A stretch of 64,000 bases of DNA from Shewanella halifaxensis HAW-EB4 (GTDB lineage Bacteria; Pseudomonadota; Gammaproteobacteria; Enterobacterales; Shewanellaceae): assembly GCF_000019185.1 (NCBI RefSeq), contig NC_010334.1, positions 434,001 through 498,000 of the forward strand. The letters run 5' to 3'. The translations under genes and the position numbers were made by a program. This document shows positions 8,643-18,234 of this stretch, piece by piece; positions within the stretch are counted from its first letter, which is position 1, and each line of letters starts with the position of its first letter. The notes under the pieces were generated by a model. The model did not search any database. It had not been told where the DNA came from and saw only the letters and a program-made list of their open reading frames with translations.

Positions 8643-10369
8643 TTGCTTGCTTGTCCTTTACTGCTGCAATCACTGCTTTGCGCATCGGCACGTTGGAACT
8701 CTTCATCCTTGCGCCAGAAATCATAAAAATTAAACCATTGCAGTGGCTCACTCAGAGCAAAGTGCTCCAAGCGACTACTAAATTCGTTTACGGCTTGCTC
8801 GAGCCTCTCGGCGCGCCCAGCTCTAGGGCCTTTTAAGGTATCGGCGAAGTGCTCAAGATGAACATGGTATCGACCATTTTGGCGCAGGCAGAACATGGTA
8901 TAAACCGGGCAGTCGAGCAGCCCTGCTAGAATGAACGGTCCCTGTGGGAATGCGGCCTGTTCACCAAGAAACTCTTGATAGATCACCCGTCCAGCCGTTT
9001 GAGACGAGGTTCTGTCTCCGGCAATCACCACCAGTTCACCCGCTTCAATCTTTTGCTGTAGTAGCATCGAGGTGCTCGGGCCGAGCTCGGTCACCTGAAT
9101 AAGGTTCAGCGAGCTGTCGGGGTTGAGCTGCTTGAGCACCCTGTTAAAGTTCTCGGCATTTTGCGTCAGCACCATGACGTTGACCTTGACTTGGCGCTGG
9201 TGGATTGAGATGGCGCGGCACAGCTCTAAATTGCCTAGGTGTGAAACCAGTAATACGGCGCCATTACCTGCAGCAAGTTCGCTGGCGAGCATCTCGCGGT
9301 TAGGAAAATCCACCTCTTCAAGTTTGATGCGATCGCACCAAGCATCGATCCTATCGAGCGCCGCGTTACCGAAGGCGAAAAAGTGCTTCAGACTATCGCG
9401 CCAACTGAGTGGCTCACCTAGCTGTGGGTGATTGGGTTGCTTGAGCTTAACATGGGTTAAAAACTGTTTCGATGCGGCGCGTGCCGTCGTTCCGGTGATA
9501 AAGAAATAGCAGATCACTGGATACATGATCGCGCGGCACAGCCAGTGCCCGCCTAAACGGTAGCTTTGGGCTAACAGCTTAATCCCCCAGTAACTGCCAC
9601 GCTCACGCATGCTTGACCAGTGCTTGTTTTGACTGGGTCTGGTGAGCTTGTGCCACAGTTTTTTGGGCTGGCGCAATAACATGCCAAAGAAGAGCTTGCT
9701 GTGCATCAGTGAGATGCGCACATTGTCTTTGAGGCCTTGAAAATGGCTTACCCCATCTTCGGGGTAGATCACCCGTGTTGGCAGATGAATAACTGGCACG
9801 CCTTGCCAATATAGGCGCACCAACACTTCAATATCAAAGTCCATGCGCTCGCCCAAGGCGTGGCTTAAAAATAGCTTCTCTGTTGCCGCCAGTGGATAAA
9901 TCCGAAAGCCACACATGGAGTCTTGAATATCGAAACTTAAGGTCTCTATCCACACCCAGAAGTGGGTGATATAGCGGCCATATAAGCGACCTTTAGGCAC
10001 GGATTCGTCATACTGTGGCAGTCCAGAGATCAGCACTTCAGGCGCTGATTCTGCGCGGGCGATCATCGCCGGAATATCGTTTAAATCGTGCTGACCATCG
10101 GCATCGACCTGCAATGCATGGGTAAAGCCATCGCGGTAGGCGGTGCGTAGCCCCGTCATCACAGCCGCACCTTTGCCGCGATTAAATGGGTGGTGAATGA
10201 GCGTCACCCAATCATATTTCTCAGCCAGCTCGATGAGTAGAAAGCGGGTGTCATCGTCACTGCCATCGTTGATGAGATAGCAGGGGAGCTCGAAGGCCGC
10301 GAGGCGCTCTAATGTCTGCTCAATAGCGCCGCGGTGATTGTAGTTGGGAATAACGAGGGCCAGACGCAT
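8639..10369 (-). CDS. Glycosyltransferase 2 / LpxL-type acyltransferase fusion
   Basis: Two-domain protein of 576 residues. Residues 1-230 are a family 2 glycosyltransferase like polyprenyl-phosphate mannose synthases, with NDGSDDDT near the start and the metal-binding DADGQHD. Residues about 260-560 resemble lipid A lauroyl/myristoyl acyltransferases (LpxL/HtrB), with the H-x4-E catalytic motif in SHLGNLE and a membrane helix near residue 285. The fusion is typical of aryl polyene operons and is thought to link the polyene to a sugar-containing lipid. Start and stop overlap neighbours by 1 and 4 nt. Confidence 0.88.
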   Translation of the reverse strand: MRLALVIPNYNHRGAIEQTLERLAAFELPCYLINDGSDDDTRFLLIELAEKYDWVTLIHHPFNRGKGAAVMTGLRTAYRDGFTHALQVDADGQHDLNDIPAMIARAESAPEVLISGLPQYDESVPKGRLYGRYITHFWVWIETLSFDIQDSMCGFRIYPLAATEKLFLSHALGERMDFDIEVLVRLYWQGVPVIHLPTRVIYPEDGVSHFQGLKDNVRISLMHSKLFFGMLLRQPKKLWHKLTRPSQNKHWSSMRERGSYWGIKLLAQSYRLGGHWLCRAIMYPVICYFFITGTTARAASKQFLTHVKLKQPNHPQLGEPLSWRDSLKHFFAFGNAALDRIDAWCDRIKLEEVDFPNREMLASELAAGNGAVLLVSHLGNLELCRAISIHQRQVKVNVMVLTQNAENFNRVLKQLNPDSSLNLIQVTELGPSTSMLLQQKIEAGELVVIAGDRTSSQTAGRVIYQEFLGEQAAFPQGPFILAGLLDCPVYTMFCLRQNGRYHVHLEHFADTLKGPRAGRAERLEQAVNEFSSRLEHFALSEPLQWFNFYDFWRKDEEFQRADAQSSDCSSKGQASK

Positions 10370-10755
10370 TAGTGGCTATCCGTGCTGTTGGTGAATGGCG
10401 CAGCTTCGCTATTGAGGGCGATGCGTCCCGACGCAAAGCGCTTATCGCCATCGCTGTAGGCAAAGGTCAGTTTAGCCTTGGCCGCATTGTGGCTAACGTT
10501 GAGGTCGACTTGAGAGCCTGGCAGCATAAGTTGCTGAAACTTAAGAACCTCTAAGGTTGCGACATCGATGGGATAACCGAAATGTTCACAGCCGAGCTTT
10601 ATTGCCCAATCGAGCTGAGTCACGCCGGGCAGTACTGGCTGCTCTGGAAAGTGGCCATTGAAATAGTCGAGATCGGCAGCAATATCGAGCCGCCAAGTCA
10701 CAGAGTCTTGAGCCTTGCTGCAACTGATGATGGTGGGCAATTTAGATTTAATCAT
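10369..10755 (-). CDS. FabA/FabZ-like 3-hydroxyacyl-ACP dehydratase of APE cluster
   Basis: Hotdog-fold protein of 128 residues. The motif NGHFPEQPVLPGVTQLDWA matches the active-site loop of FabZ-type dehydratases, with the catalytic His in HFP. It would remove water from hydroxyacyl-ACP to create the conjugated double bonds of the polyene. It lies between the ligase (4-nt overlap) and the glycosyltransferase fusion (TAATG), as in known aryl polyene operons. It is somewhat shorter than FabZ. Confidence 0.85.
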   Translation of the reverse strand: MIKSKLPTIISCSKAQDSVTWRLDIAADLDYFNGHFPEQPVLPGVTQLDWAIKLGCEHFGYPIDVATLEVLKFQQLMLPGSQVDLNVSHNAAKAKLTFAYSDGDKRFASGRIALNSEAAPFTNSTDSH

Positions 10756-12131
10756 TTGCTCTTAAACTTATCGATATCGAATAGGGCTAACATGCAAGAT
10801 TGAACGCGCTTACCCTGCTGATCCAGTGGCAGCTGCTCTACATAGCGCCAGCGTCTTGGTAGGGTGACCCGCTCAAACTGTGATAATAGGTGATTTTTTA
10901 ATTGGTTATTGAGGGCTAACTTGCCGTTTGCTTCGAGTTGTTCTAACCCCTGTTCTGAAAGCTCAATGGCAGCACCGAGCTGCACTTTAGGCTGCTCAAG
11001 CATCAGCAGCGCGGCTTTGGCCACATAGGGATGGCTCTCTAATAGGGACTCCATCTGCACCAGCGACAGGCGCTTCTCTTCGACTTTGATAATTCGGTCT
11101 AAGCGGCCTTGAAGGGTAAATTTACCATCGGCATGCAGGTCAATCTTGTCATCGCACTTTAGCCATTGGTTATCTGGCAGGTAGGGCGATTTCAGCAGTA
11201 GTGCGCCATCGCGTGGGTCTTGCTGGATCTCAATTGGTGCAAAAGCTTGCCAGTCGGCGTTAGGCTGCTGCTGACGACGATAAGCGATGCCACCCGTTTC
11301 GGTACTGCCAAATACTTCAATCGGTGCTTGGCCATAACAGTTCGCCACGCCTTTGGATGCATCAAAACTTAACGGCCCGCCAGAGCTAAATACCAGGCTT
11401 GGTGCGCGCAGTTGACGCTCGTTATCTAGGGCATCGGGTAACCGAGACAGCTGCGCCGGACTACTGATCAAACACAGATTTGGAAACAGGTTCGCGTAGT
11501 AGTTTAAGGTCTCTGGGTATTCGACCAGATCGCTTAAGAATGGGCGGCTCGCAGCCAGAGGCCAGAGGATCTTAAATAGTAGACCGTAAATATGCTGGTG
11601 AGATACGGTGGAGATGACGCTACAGTGCGGCAGGTGCTGGGCAAAAGTCTGCTCTAGCACGCTGACTTCGGCATCGAGCTGATCGATAGATTTAACCACT
11701 CGTTTAGGTTTACCGCTGCTACCTGAGGTAAACAGGACGAGTTCGCCCCACTTGTCTGTTTGCGGCCAGTCACTGGTGGGTGGGTTGAGATCTTTATCGA
11801 GACGTAAAAACGCTTTGCCTTCACAGATGGGCATGTTGGCGAGTACGCCATCATACTCGTGAGTGAGTTCACTTAAGGTACCCGCTTGAGTATTCGCTGG
11901 CAGGATAATCTGTTTACCAGCAAGTAAACCCGCACACAGTCCAACGGCAAACAGATCGCTGCTATCGCAACATAGCAGCCAGCGCTGGGAGTCTGAGTCA
12001 GTGAGTTGTTGTTGCAGCTGCGCGACTTGGGCGGTAAACGCTGAACCCGTCACGATATCGTGATGATTGAAGCTAATTAGCTGCTGTGCAGCTGGGCCTT
12101 GGCATAGCCAAGATTTAAGTAGTTCCGTCAT
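10752..12131 (-). CDS. AMP-dependent acyl/aryl-ACP ligase of APE cluster
   Basis: Adenylate-forming enzyme of 459 residues. The P-loop LFTSGSSGKPKRV is typical of the ANL family, followed by EVFGSTETGG and the GRLDRIIKVEEKRLS hinge region with a late catalytic Lys region. It would activate an aryl carboxylic acid, such as the cinnamate/coumarate the nearby lyase could make, and load it on one of the two ACPs. I chose the ATG at 12131 because it overlaps the TGA of the upstream membrane protein gene as ATGA; an upstream extension of 11 codons is less likely. Confidence 0.86.
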   Translation of the reverse strand: MTELLKSWLCQGPAAQQLISFNHHDIVTGSAFTAQVAQLQQQLTDSDSQRWLLCCDSSDLFAVGLCAGLLAGKQIILPANTQAGTLSELTHEYDGVLANMPICEGKAFLRLDKDLNPPTSDWPQTDKWGELVLFTSGSSGKPKRVVKSIDQLDAEVSVLEQTFAQHLPHCSVISTVSHQHIYGLLFKILWPLAASRPFLSDLVEYPETLNYYANLFPNLCLISSPAQLSRLPDALDNERQLRAPSLVFSSGGPLSFDASKGVANCYGQAPIEVFGSTETGGIAYRRQQQPNADWQAFAPIEIQQDPRDGALLLKSPYLPDNQWLKCDDKIDLHADGKFTLQGRLDRIIKVEEKRLSLVQMESLLESHPYVAKAALLMLEQPKVQLGAAIELSEQGLEQLEANGKLALNNQLKNHLLSQFERVTLPRRWRYVEQLPLDQQGKRVQSCMLALFDIDKFKSK

Positions 12132-12676
12132 GACTTTTTCAACCAAAATGTTCTGTATAACCATTCGCCACCCAGTAGCGACCCGATAAGCAGATAGGCG
12201 ATCAGCCCGTTATAAAGCGTCCATGTTTCGATACTGGTATAGAGTGCGGTATAAAGCGCCATTGCGCCGTTAAAGATAAATAAGCCGCACCAAATCAAGG
12301 TTACTTTCTTGAGGTAGCCGATGGCCTCATCAGGCAGCTCGGGCTCCTTTAACCTTGCAAATCTCTCTATCATGCTGGGACCACGTTTTAGTGAATAGCC
12401 AAAAAGTGTCAACATGGTGAGGTTTATCACCACAGGATAAAACAGTAACCAGTGATTTTCTTTGGCAATAAAACTGCCAGCCGTCAAACCTATACCCACA
12501 AGGATCGGCAGCATGAGCGCCTTTACTTTCTGCTGTTGCAGCACAAGTCGTAGGACTAAAATGGCGCACAAGGCGAGTGCTATGCTGCCAGCGGGCAAAT
12601 AGTGCAGACCAAAATAGACCGCCAGTGGGTAGCCTATTACCACAAGGGTCGTCACTATTTGCAGGAAGAGCCGCAT
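12128..12676 (-). CDS. COG4648-like integral membrane protein of APE cluster
   Basis: Hydrophobic protein of 182 residues with about five or six membrane helices and no catalytic motif that I can identify. Small membrane proteins of this type (often described as COG4648) occur between the ACP and ligase genes of aryl polyene operons, with unknown function. Translation is coupled on both sides: its ATG overlaps the upstream ACP stop (TAATG), and its TGA overlaps the ligase ATG. Confidence 0.72.
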   Translation of the reverse strand: MRLFLQIVTTLVVIGYPLAVYFGLHYLPAGSIALALCAILVLRLVLQQQKVKALMLPILVGIGLTAGSFIAKENHWLLFYPVVINLTMLTLFGYSLKRGPSMIERFARLKEPELPDEAIGYLKKVTLIWCGLFIFNGAMALYTALYTSIETWTLYNGLIAYLLIGSLLGGEWLYRTFWLKKS

Positions 12677-12924
12677 TACTCTTTGACTAAGCCTTCGATA
12701 GCCGAGACGACGTCATTAACGGTTCTAACCGCTTTAAACTCTTCAGGCTTAATCTTCTTGCCTGTCATCTGCTGCAGCTTAATCACCAAATCGACGGCAT
12801 CGATGCTGTCAAGATCGAGCTCTTCGTATAGAGAAGCTTCTGGGGTGATCTCTTCGGCATCAACTTCAAATTCTTCGACGAGGATCTGAGTCAGCATCTC
12901 TAGGATCTGTTCACGACTTTGCAT
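12676..12924 (-). CDS. Acyl carrier protein, second of pair
   Basis: Acidic protein of 82 residues with the phosphopantetheine site ELDLDSIDAVDL; the modified Ser is in DSID. The four-helix ACP pattern covers the whole length. It would carry the starter or growing chain of the aryl polyene. It lies 9 nt after the other ACP gene, a duplication seen in most aryl polyene operons, where one ACP may be used for starter loading and the other for elongation. Confidence 0.9.
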   Translation of the reverse strand: MQSREQILEMLTQILVEEFEVDAEEITPEASLYEELDLDSIDAVDLVIKLQQMTGKKIKPEEFKAVRTVNDVVSAIEGLVKE

Positions 12925-12933
12925 AATTCCCCC

Positions 12934-13188
12934 CTAGACTCGCTGTGACTCAATGAAACTGACTAAGCTAGCAACGCTATAGAAATGCTGTTTTGTCGTA
13001 TCTGAGTTTGCTTCAATCTTCACATCAAATTGCTTCTTGATGGCAAGGCCAAGCTCTAATGCATCGATAGAGTCGAGTCCAAGACCTTCCCCAAATAGCG
13101 GCGCCTGTGAGTCGATATCTTCAATGCTAACGTCTTCAAGGTCGAGACAGTCGATGATCAGTTGTTTTACTTCGTTATCTAGGCTCAT
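12934..13188 (-). CDS. Acyl carrier protein, first of pair
   Basis: Protein of 84 residues with the phosphopantetheine motif GLGLDSIDALEL. It differs clearly from the other ACP except around the motif, so the two probably have different partners. Its ATG overlaps the end of the PlsC-like acyltransferase gene. Confidence 0.9.
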   Translation of the reverse strand: MSLDNEVKQLIIDCLDLEDVSIEDIDSQAPLFGEGLGLDSIDALELGLAIKKQFDVKIEANSDTTKQHFYSVASLVSFIESQRV

Positions 13189-14003
13189 AAGTATCTATCT
13201 AATTGTTGTTTATAATAGTTTTCAAGGTCACGAGTCATTTGCCGTGCCATTTTTGCATCGCCGCCCGCATTCGCATCATAACGTAAATAGGGCAGTGTTT
13301 CGCCTATTTCGATATGCATACCAATTGTTCGCCTCGGTACTTGATACCAAGCCTGCTGCTTACTGAGTCCAACAGTATTGGTTTTTAGAAACACTGGCAA
13401 TAGATCGCTATGAGTTCTAAGCGTTATGTTGGCTGCCCCGCGGGCAAAAGGGTTAATTTTTTCACCTATGACGGTGCGCGTTCCTTCGGGGAAAATAATT
13501 ACATTAGTGCCACGCTCAAGCACTGATTTGCAGTCTTCTAGGAGTAGCTCGGCGCCGCGGTTAGGAATGTAACCCGCGCAAGAGACTACGCCCCGTAAAA
13601 AGGGGTTGCGCCATAGGCCTTGCTTGACGATGCAACCTGCGTTTGGCATCAAGCTAATTAGCACGACGACATCGACCAAGGTGGGGTGGTTCGCCGTGAC
13701 GATTACGCCTCTAGCATCGCGAAGACGGCTTAAGTCTCCATGGCTGAGGTTAATCACGCCAGCCCAAGTGAGCATTTTGACGAAGCCCTTGAACATGAGG
13801 TGCACGGCGCGCTGTACACGCTCGATGCGTTGCTGCGGGCTGCCTGGCCAGAACCTGAGGATCGGCAGTATGGTGAGCGAACTCAGCAATCCGCCAAGAG
13901 CAAAAGCCATGTAGCAGGCGGTGCCGCCAAGCCAGCGTGGAATGTAAGCTAAGCCTGTTAATTTGGGCGCTAGCGGCTGCTTATAGGTGACGGGCTTAGT
14001 CAC
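13185..14003 (-). CDS. PlsC-like lysophospholipid acyltransferase of APE cluster
   Basis: Membrane-associated acyltransferase of 272 residues. It has an N-terminal hydrophobic segment, then the H-x4-D motif in TANHPTLVDVVV and the substrate-binding FPEGTRT, both hallmarks of 1-acylglycerol-3-phosphate acyltransferases. A general phospholipid role is possible, but its place inside the pigment operon suggests it acylates the lipid anchor of the polyene. Overlaps both neighbours by a few nucleotides. Confidence 0.85.
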   Translation of the reverse strand: MTKPVTYKQPLAPKLTGLAYIPRWLGGTACYMAFALGGLLSSLTILPILRFWPGSPQQRIERVQRAVHLMFKGFVKMLTWAGVINLSHGDLSRLRDARGVIVTANHPTLVDVVVLISLMPNAGCIVKQGLWRNPFLRGVVSCAGYIPNRGAELLLEDCKSVLERGTNVIIFPEGTRTVIGEKINPFARGAANITLRTHSDLLPVFLKTNTVGLSKQQAWYQVPRRTIGMHIEIGETLPYLRYDANAGGDAKMARQMTRDLENYYKQQLDRYL

Positions 14004-14733
14004 TGCAGGTTAGCTCCCAGTGCCAACCAGCCAAATAACCAGAGGCATTCTGCTTAGTGGCAAGGCTGGAGATAAGTTGCTCAAGGCTAAGCTGTTCATG
14101 ATCATTTTTATGCTCGCGGGTATCTGCGGTTAAACTCAGCGTCGCGAGAGCCGCTTGTGAGCAATTTTCGGGAGCAAGCATAAAAGCGCCAGCGATAGGC
14201 CATTTAGGGTCTGCTGAAAATTGACGGTAAACCTGAGGCACGGGTTCATCTGCATAGACCAATAGCAAGGGGGCCGGGTCAGCGTGTAGTTGACCAAAGG
14301 CTTCGATAAACCCTTGGCTAAATGTGTTTTTCCCCGCAGCGATCGAGGTGGAAGATGCTTGATTACCCGTTAAAATACTGAAAATGCCGCTGGCAGTATT
14401 GTGCACCGACTGGCTAAAGCCGGTAGGCGATAGCGGTGACTCGGCAACAATATCGTTAAGTAAGCCGATCGTACGGTTAATTTCGCCGTGTTGCGAGGCA
14501 AAAATACTGCGGCACTGCTCAGGTGGAGCGCTCTGAGAGACGGCTTCAAGAATAATTTTGGTGAGTTTACTGAGTCTTCTGCGTTGCATAGCAGGTACAT
14601 GAGTCAGTTTGGGCACAGCCGATTGCTGCGCAGAATCGTCTGAGGCGATTGTTGGCCAATTTAACCAATCACTGGCTTGTTGGCATTGTGGCGACCATGC
14701 GCCCCATGAAAGAATGCTAAACTTCAAATGCAT
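13996..14733 (-). CDS. Ketosynthase-like chain length factor, first gene of visible APE operon
   Basis: Protein of 245 residues similar to a shortened ketosynthase (Ketoacyl-synt_2 type). The segment where a ketosynthase has its catalytic Cys reads TSIAAGKNTF, with no Cys, so it is unlikely to condense on its own and may act as a chain-length-factor partner. The start ATG is preceded by GAGG. It is the first gene of the run, with 258 bp of noncoding DNA before it, where the operon promoter should lie. Confidence 0.8.
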   Translation of the reverse strand: MHLKFSILSWGAWSPQCQQASDWLNWPTIASDDSAQQSAVPKLTHVPAMQRRRLSKLTKIILEAVSQSAPPEQCRSIFASQHGEINRTIGLLNDIVAESPLSPTGFSQSVHNTASGIFSILTGNQASSTSIAAGKNTFSQGFIEAFGQLHADPAPLLLVYADEPVPQVYRQFSADPKWPIAGAFMLAPENCSQAALATLSLTADTREHKNDHEQLSLEQLISSLATKQNASGYLAGWHWELTCSD

Positions 14734-14991
14734 CGCCTCAAATCCGAAAATCCTTTCGTATCACCTTGACTAATAAAAAGATACTTCTGACCGACTCATG
14801 CAAATACGTCTGCTAGTGGTCAAATATAACGTCATTTAGAGCGGCTATTCTACATCATAAATGATGAGCTTAATAAGCTCTTTCGATACAGATGTCGCTC
14901 GAAGGTGAGCTATCGGTGAGAAAATGTTGGATTTGCGAGGGAGCCCTGTTAATTCAGGGCTCTCGAGGGACGAACTCACTCGATTGAGTAG

Positions 14992-15858
14992 CTAGTTTAG
15001 ATGCTTCTGTAGTCGACGCAGTGCAGATTTTACTTTGCGTGAGTTTTCAGGTCCCATGCGAACCATTAACTTCTGTGCATTCGGTAGTGCTTCCAGTTTT
15101 GGATCGACAAACTGGTAGTTCACACTCACGCCATCTAGCTCGATCGGTTGCTCGATAATCGGTGCATCTAACATCACCTCGATCGCCTGCTGCATACGCT
15201 CATTGAATGAGATGTCGTTATAGCCGAGCTCGACAAATGCTTCGCTCAATAATGGAGTCAGCTCCTTGTATGTTTTCGCTAACTCTTCATCATTTAGGCT
15301 GGCCAAGAAGTCTGCATAGAGATCATATCTATGGTAGCTATCTGGATTGATGTAGGTCTTGTTGGCGATCTCCGATACGGTGAAACTATTGTTTGGTGCC
15401 TTAAGTGGGCTGACTTTTCGAGCAAGTTCACCCTGAGCCAGATTATCGACAAACACCACAAATTGACGCACAAGATTATCTTCAATCAATAGTGGCTCAA
15501 TCGCCATACCGTCGGCTACGTTAGTGACTTTCTGGTGAACGAATTCATCACTATCGGCCAGTGCAGGTAATGGCTCAACTTGTGGAACAGGATCGACTTC
15601 TGGTAGCTGCACCGACTCGGCTTCTACAATCACCTCTGGCTCTGGAACCGCTTCAGTCTCAAGAGGTTGTTCAGGTATTGGGTCTGGGATCACTATTGGC
15701 GCAATCACTTGCAGCTCTTCGACTTTTTCATTACCACTGAGATAGTAGTAGCCGCCAGCAGATAGCGCCACAACAGCAACTATAGCCAAAATCGCCAGAC
15801 CATTGGTGCCTGAACTCTTTTCCTGAGGGGAAATTCTATCTTCTTGACTGAGTTGCAT
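14992..15858 (-). CDS. DUF3014 domain membrane-anchored protein
   Basis: Protein of 288 residues with a short cytoplasmic N-terminus, one membrane helix (about 20-42), a Pro/Glu/Val-rich linker (about 50-100) and a C-terminal globular domain with the segment FVVFVDNLAQGELARKVSPL seen in DUF3014 proteins. Function is unknown. The domain would face the periplasm. It stands alone: the pigment operon begins 258 bp downstream and recG ends about 140 bp upstream. A hairpin (14941-14962) lies after its stop, but without a clear T-tract. Confidence 0.75.
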   Translation of the reverse strand: MQLSQEDRISPQEKSSGTNGLAILAIVAVVALSAGGYYYLSGNEKVEELQVIAPIVIPDPIPEQPLETEAVPEPEVIVEAESVQLPEVDPVPQVEPLPALADSDEFVHQKVTNVADGMAIEPLLIEDNLVRQFVVFVDNLAQGELARKVSPLKAPNNSFTVSEIANKTYINPDSYHRYDLYADFLASLNDEELAKTYKELTPLLSEAFVELGYNDISFNERMQQAIEVMLDAPIIEQPIELDGVSVNYQFVDPKLEALPNAQKLMVRMGPENSRKVKSALRRLQKHLN

Positions 15859-16001
15859 TTTAACTCCTCCGCTATCGCGCAGTGATACGACAAATTATAT
15901 AAAGTATAGCTTCAATCCATTCTGCAAAAATCGAGCAGATTGTCTATAGGCAGAAGCTCTATTAAGAATATTTAATTTCAAAAAGCGGCAAAATTAGCAC
16001 T

Positions 16002-18092
16002 TTACGCTTGTACGAATTGCTCTCTATCGCCAAGCCAGCGCTCAATAATGGCATCGACACTCGTAGGTGCCTGCTGCATAACATGTGCAGCCAGTTTCTG
16101 CACATGAGGAATAAGGGCTTCATCGCGCATCAGGTCGGCAATCTTCATATCGGCGATGCCAGTCTGTTTGGTGCCTAATACTTCACCTGGTCCACGGATC
16201 TCCAAGTCTTGCTGAGCAATCACAAAGCCGTCATTACTCTGCCTGAGTACGCCGAGCCTCTTGGTGGCTGTTGCAGATAGCGGCGGCTTGTATAGCAGCA
16301 CGCAGTGGCTGGCCACTGCGCCACGGCCAACGCGGCCTCTAAGCTGATGCAGCTGTGCTAAGCCTAAACGTTCGGGGTTTTCGATGATCATCAAACTGGC
16401 ATTGGGCACATCAACACCGACCTCAATCACTGTAGTGGCAACTAATAGATTTAGCTCACCTGCTTTAAAGTCGGCCATGATCTGCTGCTTCTCCGCAGGC
16501 TTCATACGACCATGAACTAAGCCAACCTTTAACTCGGGCAGAACGCGTTTAAGTTCTTCTGCCGTGTCTTCTGCAGCTTGGCATTCGAGTACTTCAGACT
16601 CTTCGATTAAGGTGCATACCCAGTAAGTTTGGCGCTTGTCGTTAATGGCGGCTTGTCTGACTCGATCGATCACCTCATCTCGACGCTGCTCGGAAATTGC
16701 AACTGTGGTAACCGGCGTTCTTCCCGGTGGAAGTTCATCGATAATCGAGGTATCGAGATCGGCATAGGCCGTCATGGCGAGCGTGCGCGGAATGGGAGTC
16801 GCGGTCATAATTAACTGGTGAGGATGAAAGCCTTGGCTGATGCCTTTTTCTCGCAGACCTAAGCGTTGATGTACGCCAAACCTATGCTGCTCATCGATAA
16901 TAATCAGTGCCAGCTTGTTGAACACCACTTGCTCTTGGAAAATAGCATGGGTACCTATGACAATGTGGGCATCGCCTGATTCAATATCGGCTAACGACTG
17001 GGCTCTGGCCTTACCTTTTAACTTACCTGCAAGCCAGCCGACTTTAAGGCCTAATGGTTCAAACCAGCTGCTAAAGTTTAGCGCGTGTTGCTCGGCCAAT
17101 AGCTCGGTTGGCGCCATCATGGCCACTTGGTAACCGCTTTCTATCGCTTGCAGTGCCGCAAGGGCTGCAATCAAGGTCTTACCTGAACCCACATCACCTT
17201 GTACTAGGCGCATCATCGGCTCGTGCTTAGCTAAATCTTGGGTTATATCTGCAACCACTCGTTGCTGCGCCCCAGTAGGTTTAAAGGGGAGCGAGGCTAA
17301 AAACGGATTGAGTAACTGCCCCGTGGCATGCATGCTGACTGCTTTGTCGCGGTTACTACGCTGACGTAGGCGTAACATACTCAAGTTGTGGGCCAGTAAC
17401 TCTTCTTGAATCAGGCGTTGCTGCGCCGGATGAGTGCCTTGCTCCAGCTCAAATAGCGACACCTGATTATTAGGTCGATGCAGGATTTGCAACGCTTGCT
17501 TTAAATCCAAGTTATTTGGCTGCAGGTTTGGCGGCAGTAATTCTTGTAAGCCGCCATTGTCTAACATGGCAAGTGCTTGCTCGGTGAGCTTAATCCAGCT
17601 TGCTTGTTTTAGGCCCTCGGTCGTGGGGTAAACCGGCGTCAATGTGTCGCTCAGCTGCAGATCTTCACCAGGGGAGATCAACTTGTATTCTGGATGAATG
17701 ATCTCTGCAAAATGCTTACCGCGGCGAATTTCACCATAGGCACGAATGGTCATACCTATCTCTAGGCCGTTGCGCTGCGCGACAGAGAAATTAAAAAAGC
17801 GCAGAGTTAAGCTGCCAGTATCATCGCGCACCGTGCAGGTCAGCATGCGCTTACGGCCTTGAATAATCTGGCTTGATTGAATAACGGCTTCGATGGTGCC
17901 GTAACTGCCCGGGTAAAGCGAGGCAATTGGGTAGACTTGAGTGCGATCCTCATAGCGAAGCGGCAGATGAAACAACAGGTCTTGCACTGTTGTTATACTC
18001 AGCTTGGCTAATCTCTCGGCCATCTTGTTGGCGACGCCCTTAAGATCTGTTATAGGAACAAGATCGAGTCTTTGCAAACGGTTAGCACTCAA
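16002..18092 (-). CDS. recG: ATP-dependent DNA helicase RecG
   Basis: RecG helicase of 696 residues, the usual length. It reverses stalled replication forks and processes branched DNA in the cytoplasm. An N-terminal wedge/OB domain covers about residues 1-200. Helicase motifs follow: Walker A QGDVGSGKT, DEQHRFG, TATPIPRT, and the C-terminal ATTVIEVGVDVPNAS and QLRGRVGRG. Shorter starts are not supported. It is separated from trmH by two other genes, unlike in E. coli where the two are adjacent. Confidence 0.97.
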   Translation of the reverse strand: MSANRLQRLDLVPITDLKGVANKMAERLAKLSITTVQDLLFHLPLRYEDRTQVYPIASLYPGSYGTIEAVIQSSQIIQGRKRMLTCTVRDDTGSLTLRFFNFSVAQRNGLEIGMTIRAYGEIRRGKHFAEIIHPEYKLISPGEDLQLSDTLTPVYPTTEGLKQASWIKLTEQALAMLDNGGLQELLPPNLQPNNLDLKQALQILHRPNNQVSLFELEQGTHPAQQRLIQEELLAHNLSMLRLRQRSNRDKAVSMHATGQLLNPFLASLPFKPTGAQQRVVADITQDLAKHEPMMRLVQGDVGSGKTLIAALAALQAIESGYQVAMMAPTELLAEQHALNFSSWFEPLGLKVGWLAGKLKGKARAQSLADIESGDAHIVIGTHAIFQEQVVFNKLALIIIDEQHRFGVHQRLGLREKGISQGFHPHQLIMTATPIPRTLAMTAYADLDTSIIDELPPGRTPVTTVAISEQRRDEVIDRVRQAAINDKRQTYWVCTLIEESEVLECQAAEDTAEELKRVLPELKVGLVHGRMKPAEKQQIMADFKAGELNLLVATTVIEVGVDVPNASLMIIENPERLGLAQLHQLRGRVGRGAVASHCVLLYKPPLSATATKRLGVLRQSNDGFVIAQQDLEIRGPGEVLGTKQTGIADMKIADLMRDEALIPHVQKLAAHVMQQAPTSVDAIIERWLGDREQFVQA

Positions 18093-18164
18093 ACACTGTA
18101 AATTTATACATATATTATCAGAGATATCGGTTTACGCAAATCTGATGATAACAGTGTATATAAA

Positions 18165-18203
18165 ACAAAAAAGGCCTAACGTATAATTTGCACGTTAGGC
18201 CTA
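18165..18203 (-). terminator. Rho-independent terminator after the Ca/Na exchanger gene
   Basis: Perfect 11-bp inverted repeat AGGCCTAACGT / ACGTTAGGCCT (18172-18182 with 18192-18202) with a 9-nt loop. Read on the minus strand it is followed by TTTTTTG. It lies 32 bp after the exchanger stop. Confidence 0.85.
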
Positions 18204-18234
18204 TTCATTTAAGCAATTTCTGGGGCGTCGCTAA

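Noticed and set aside
14941..14962. GAGCCCTG / CAGGGCTC hairpin as a terminator for the DUF3014 gene
   Set aside because: The stem is good but no T-tract follows on the minus strand, so I mention it only with that gene.
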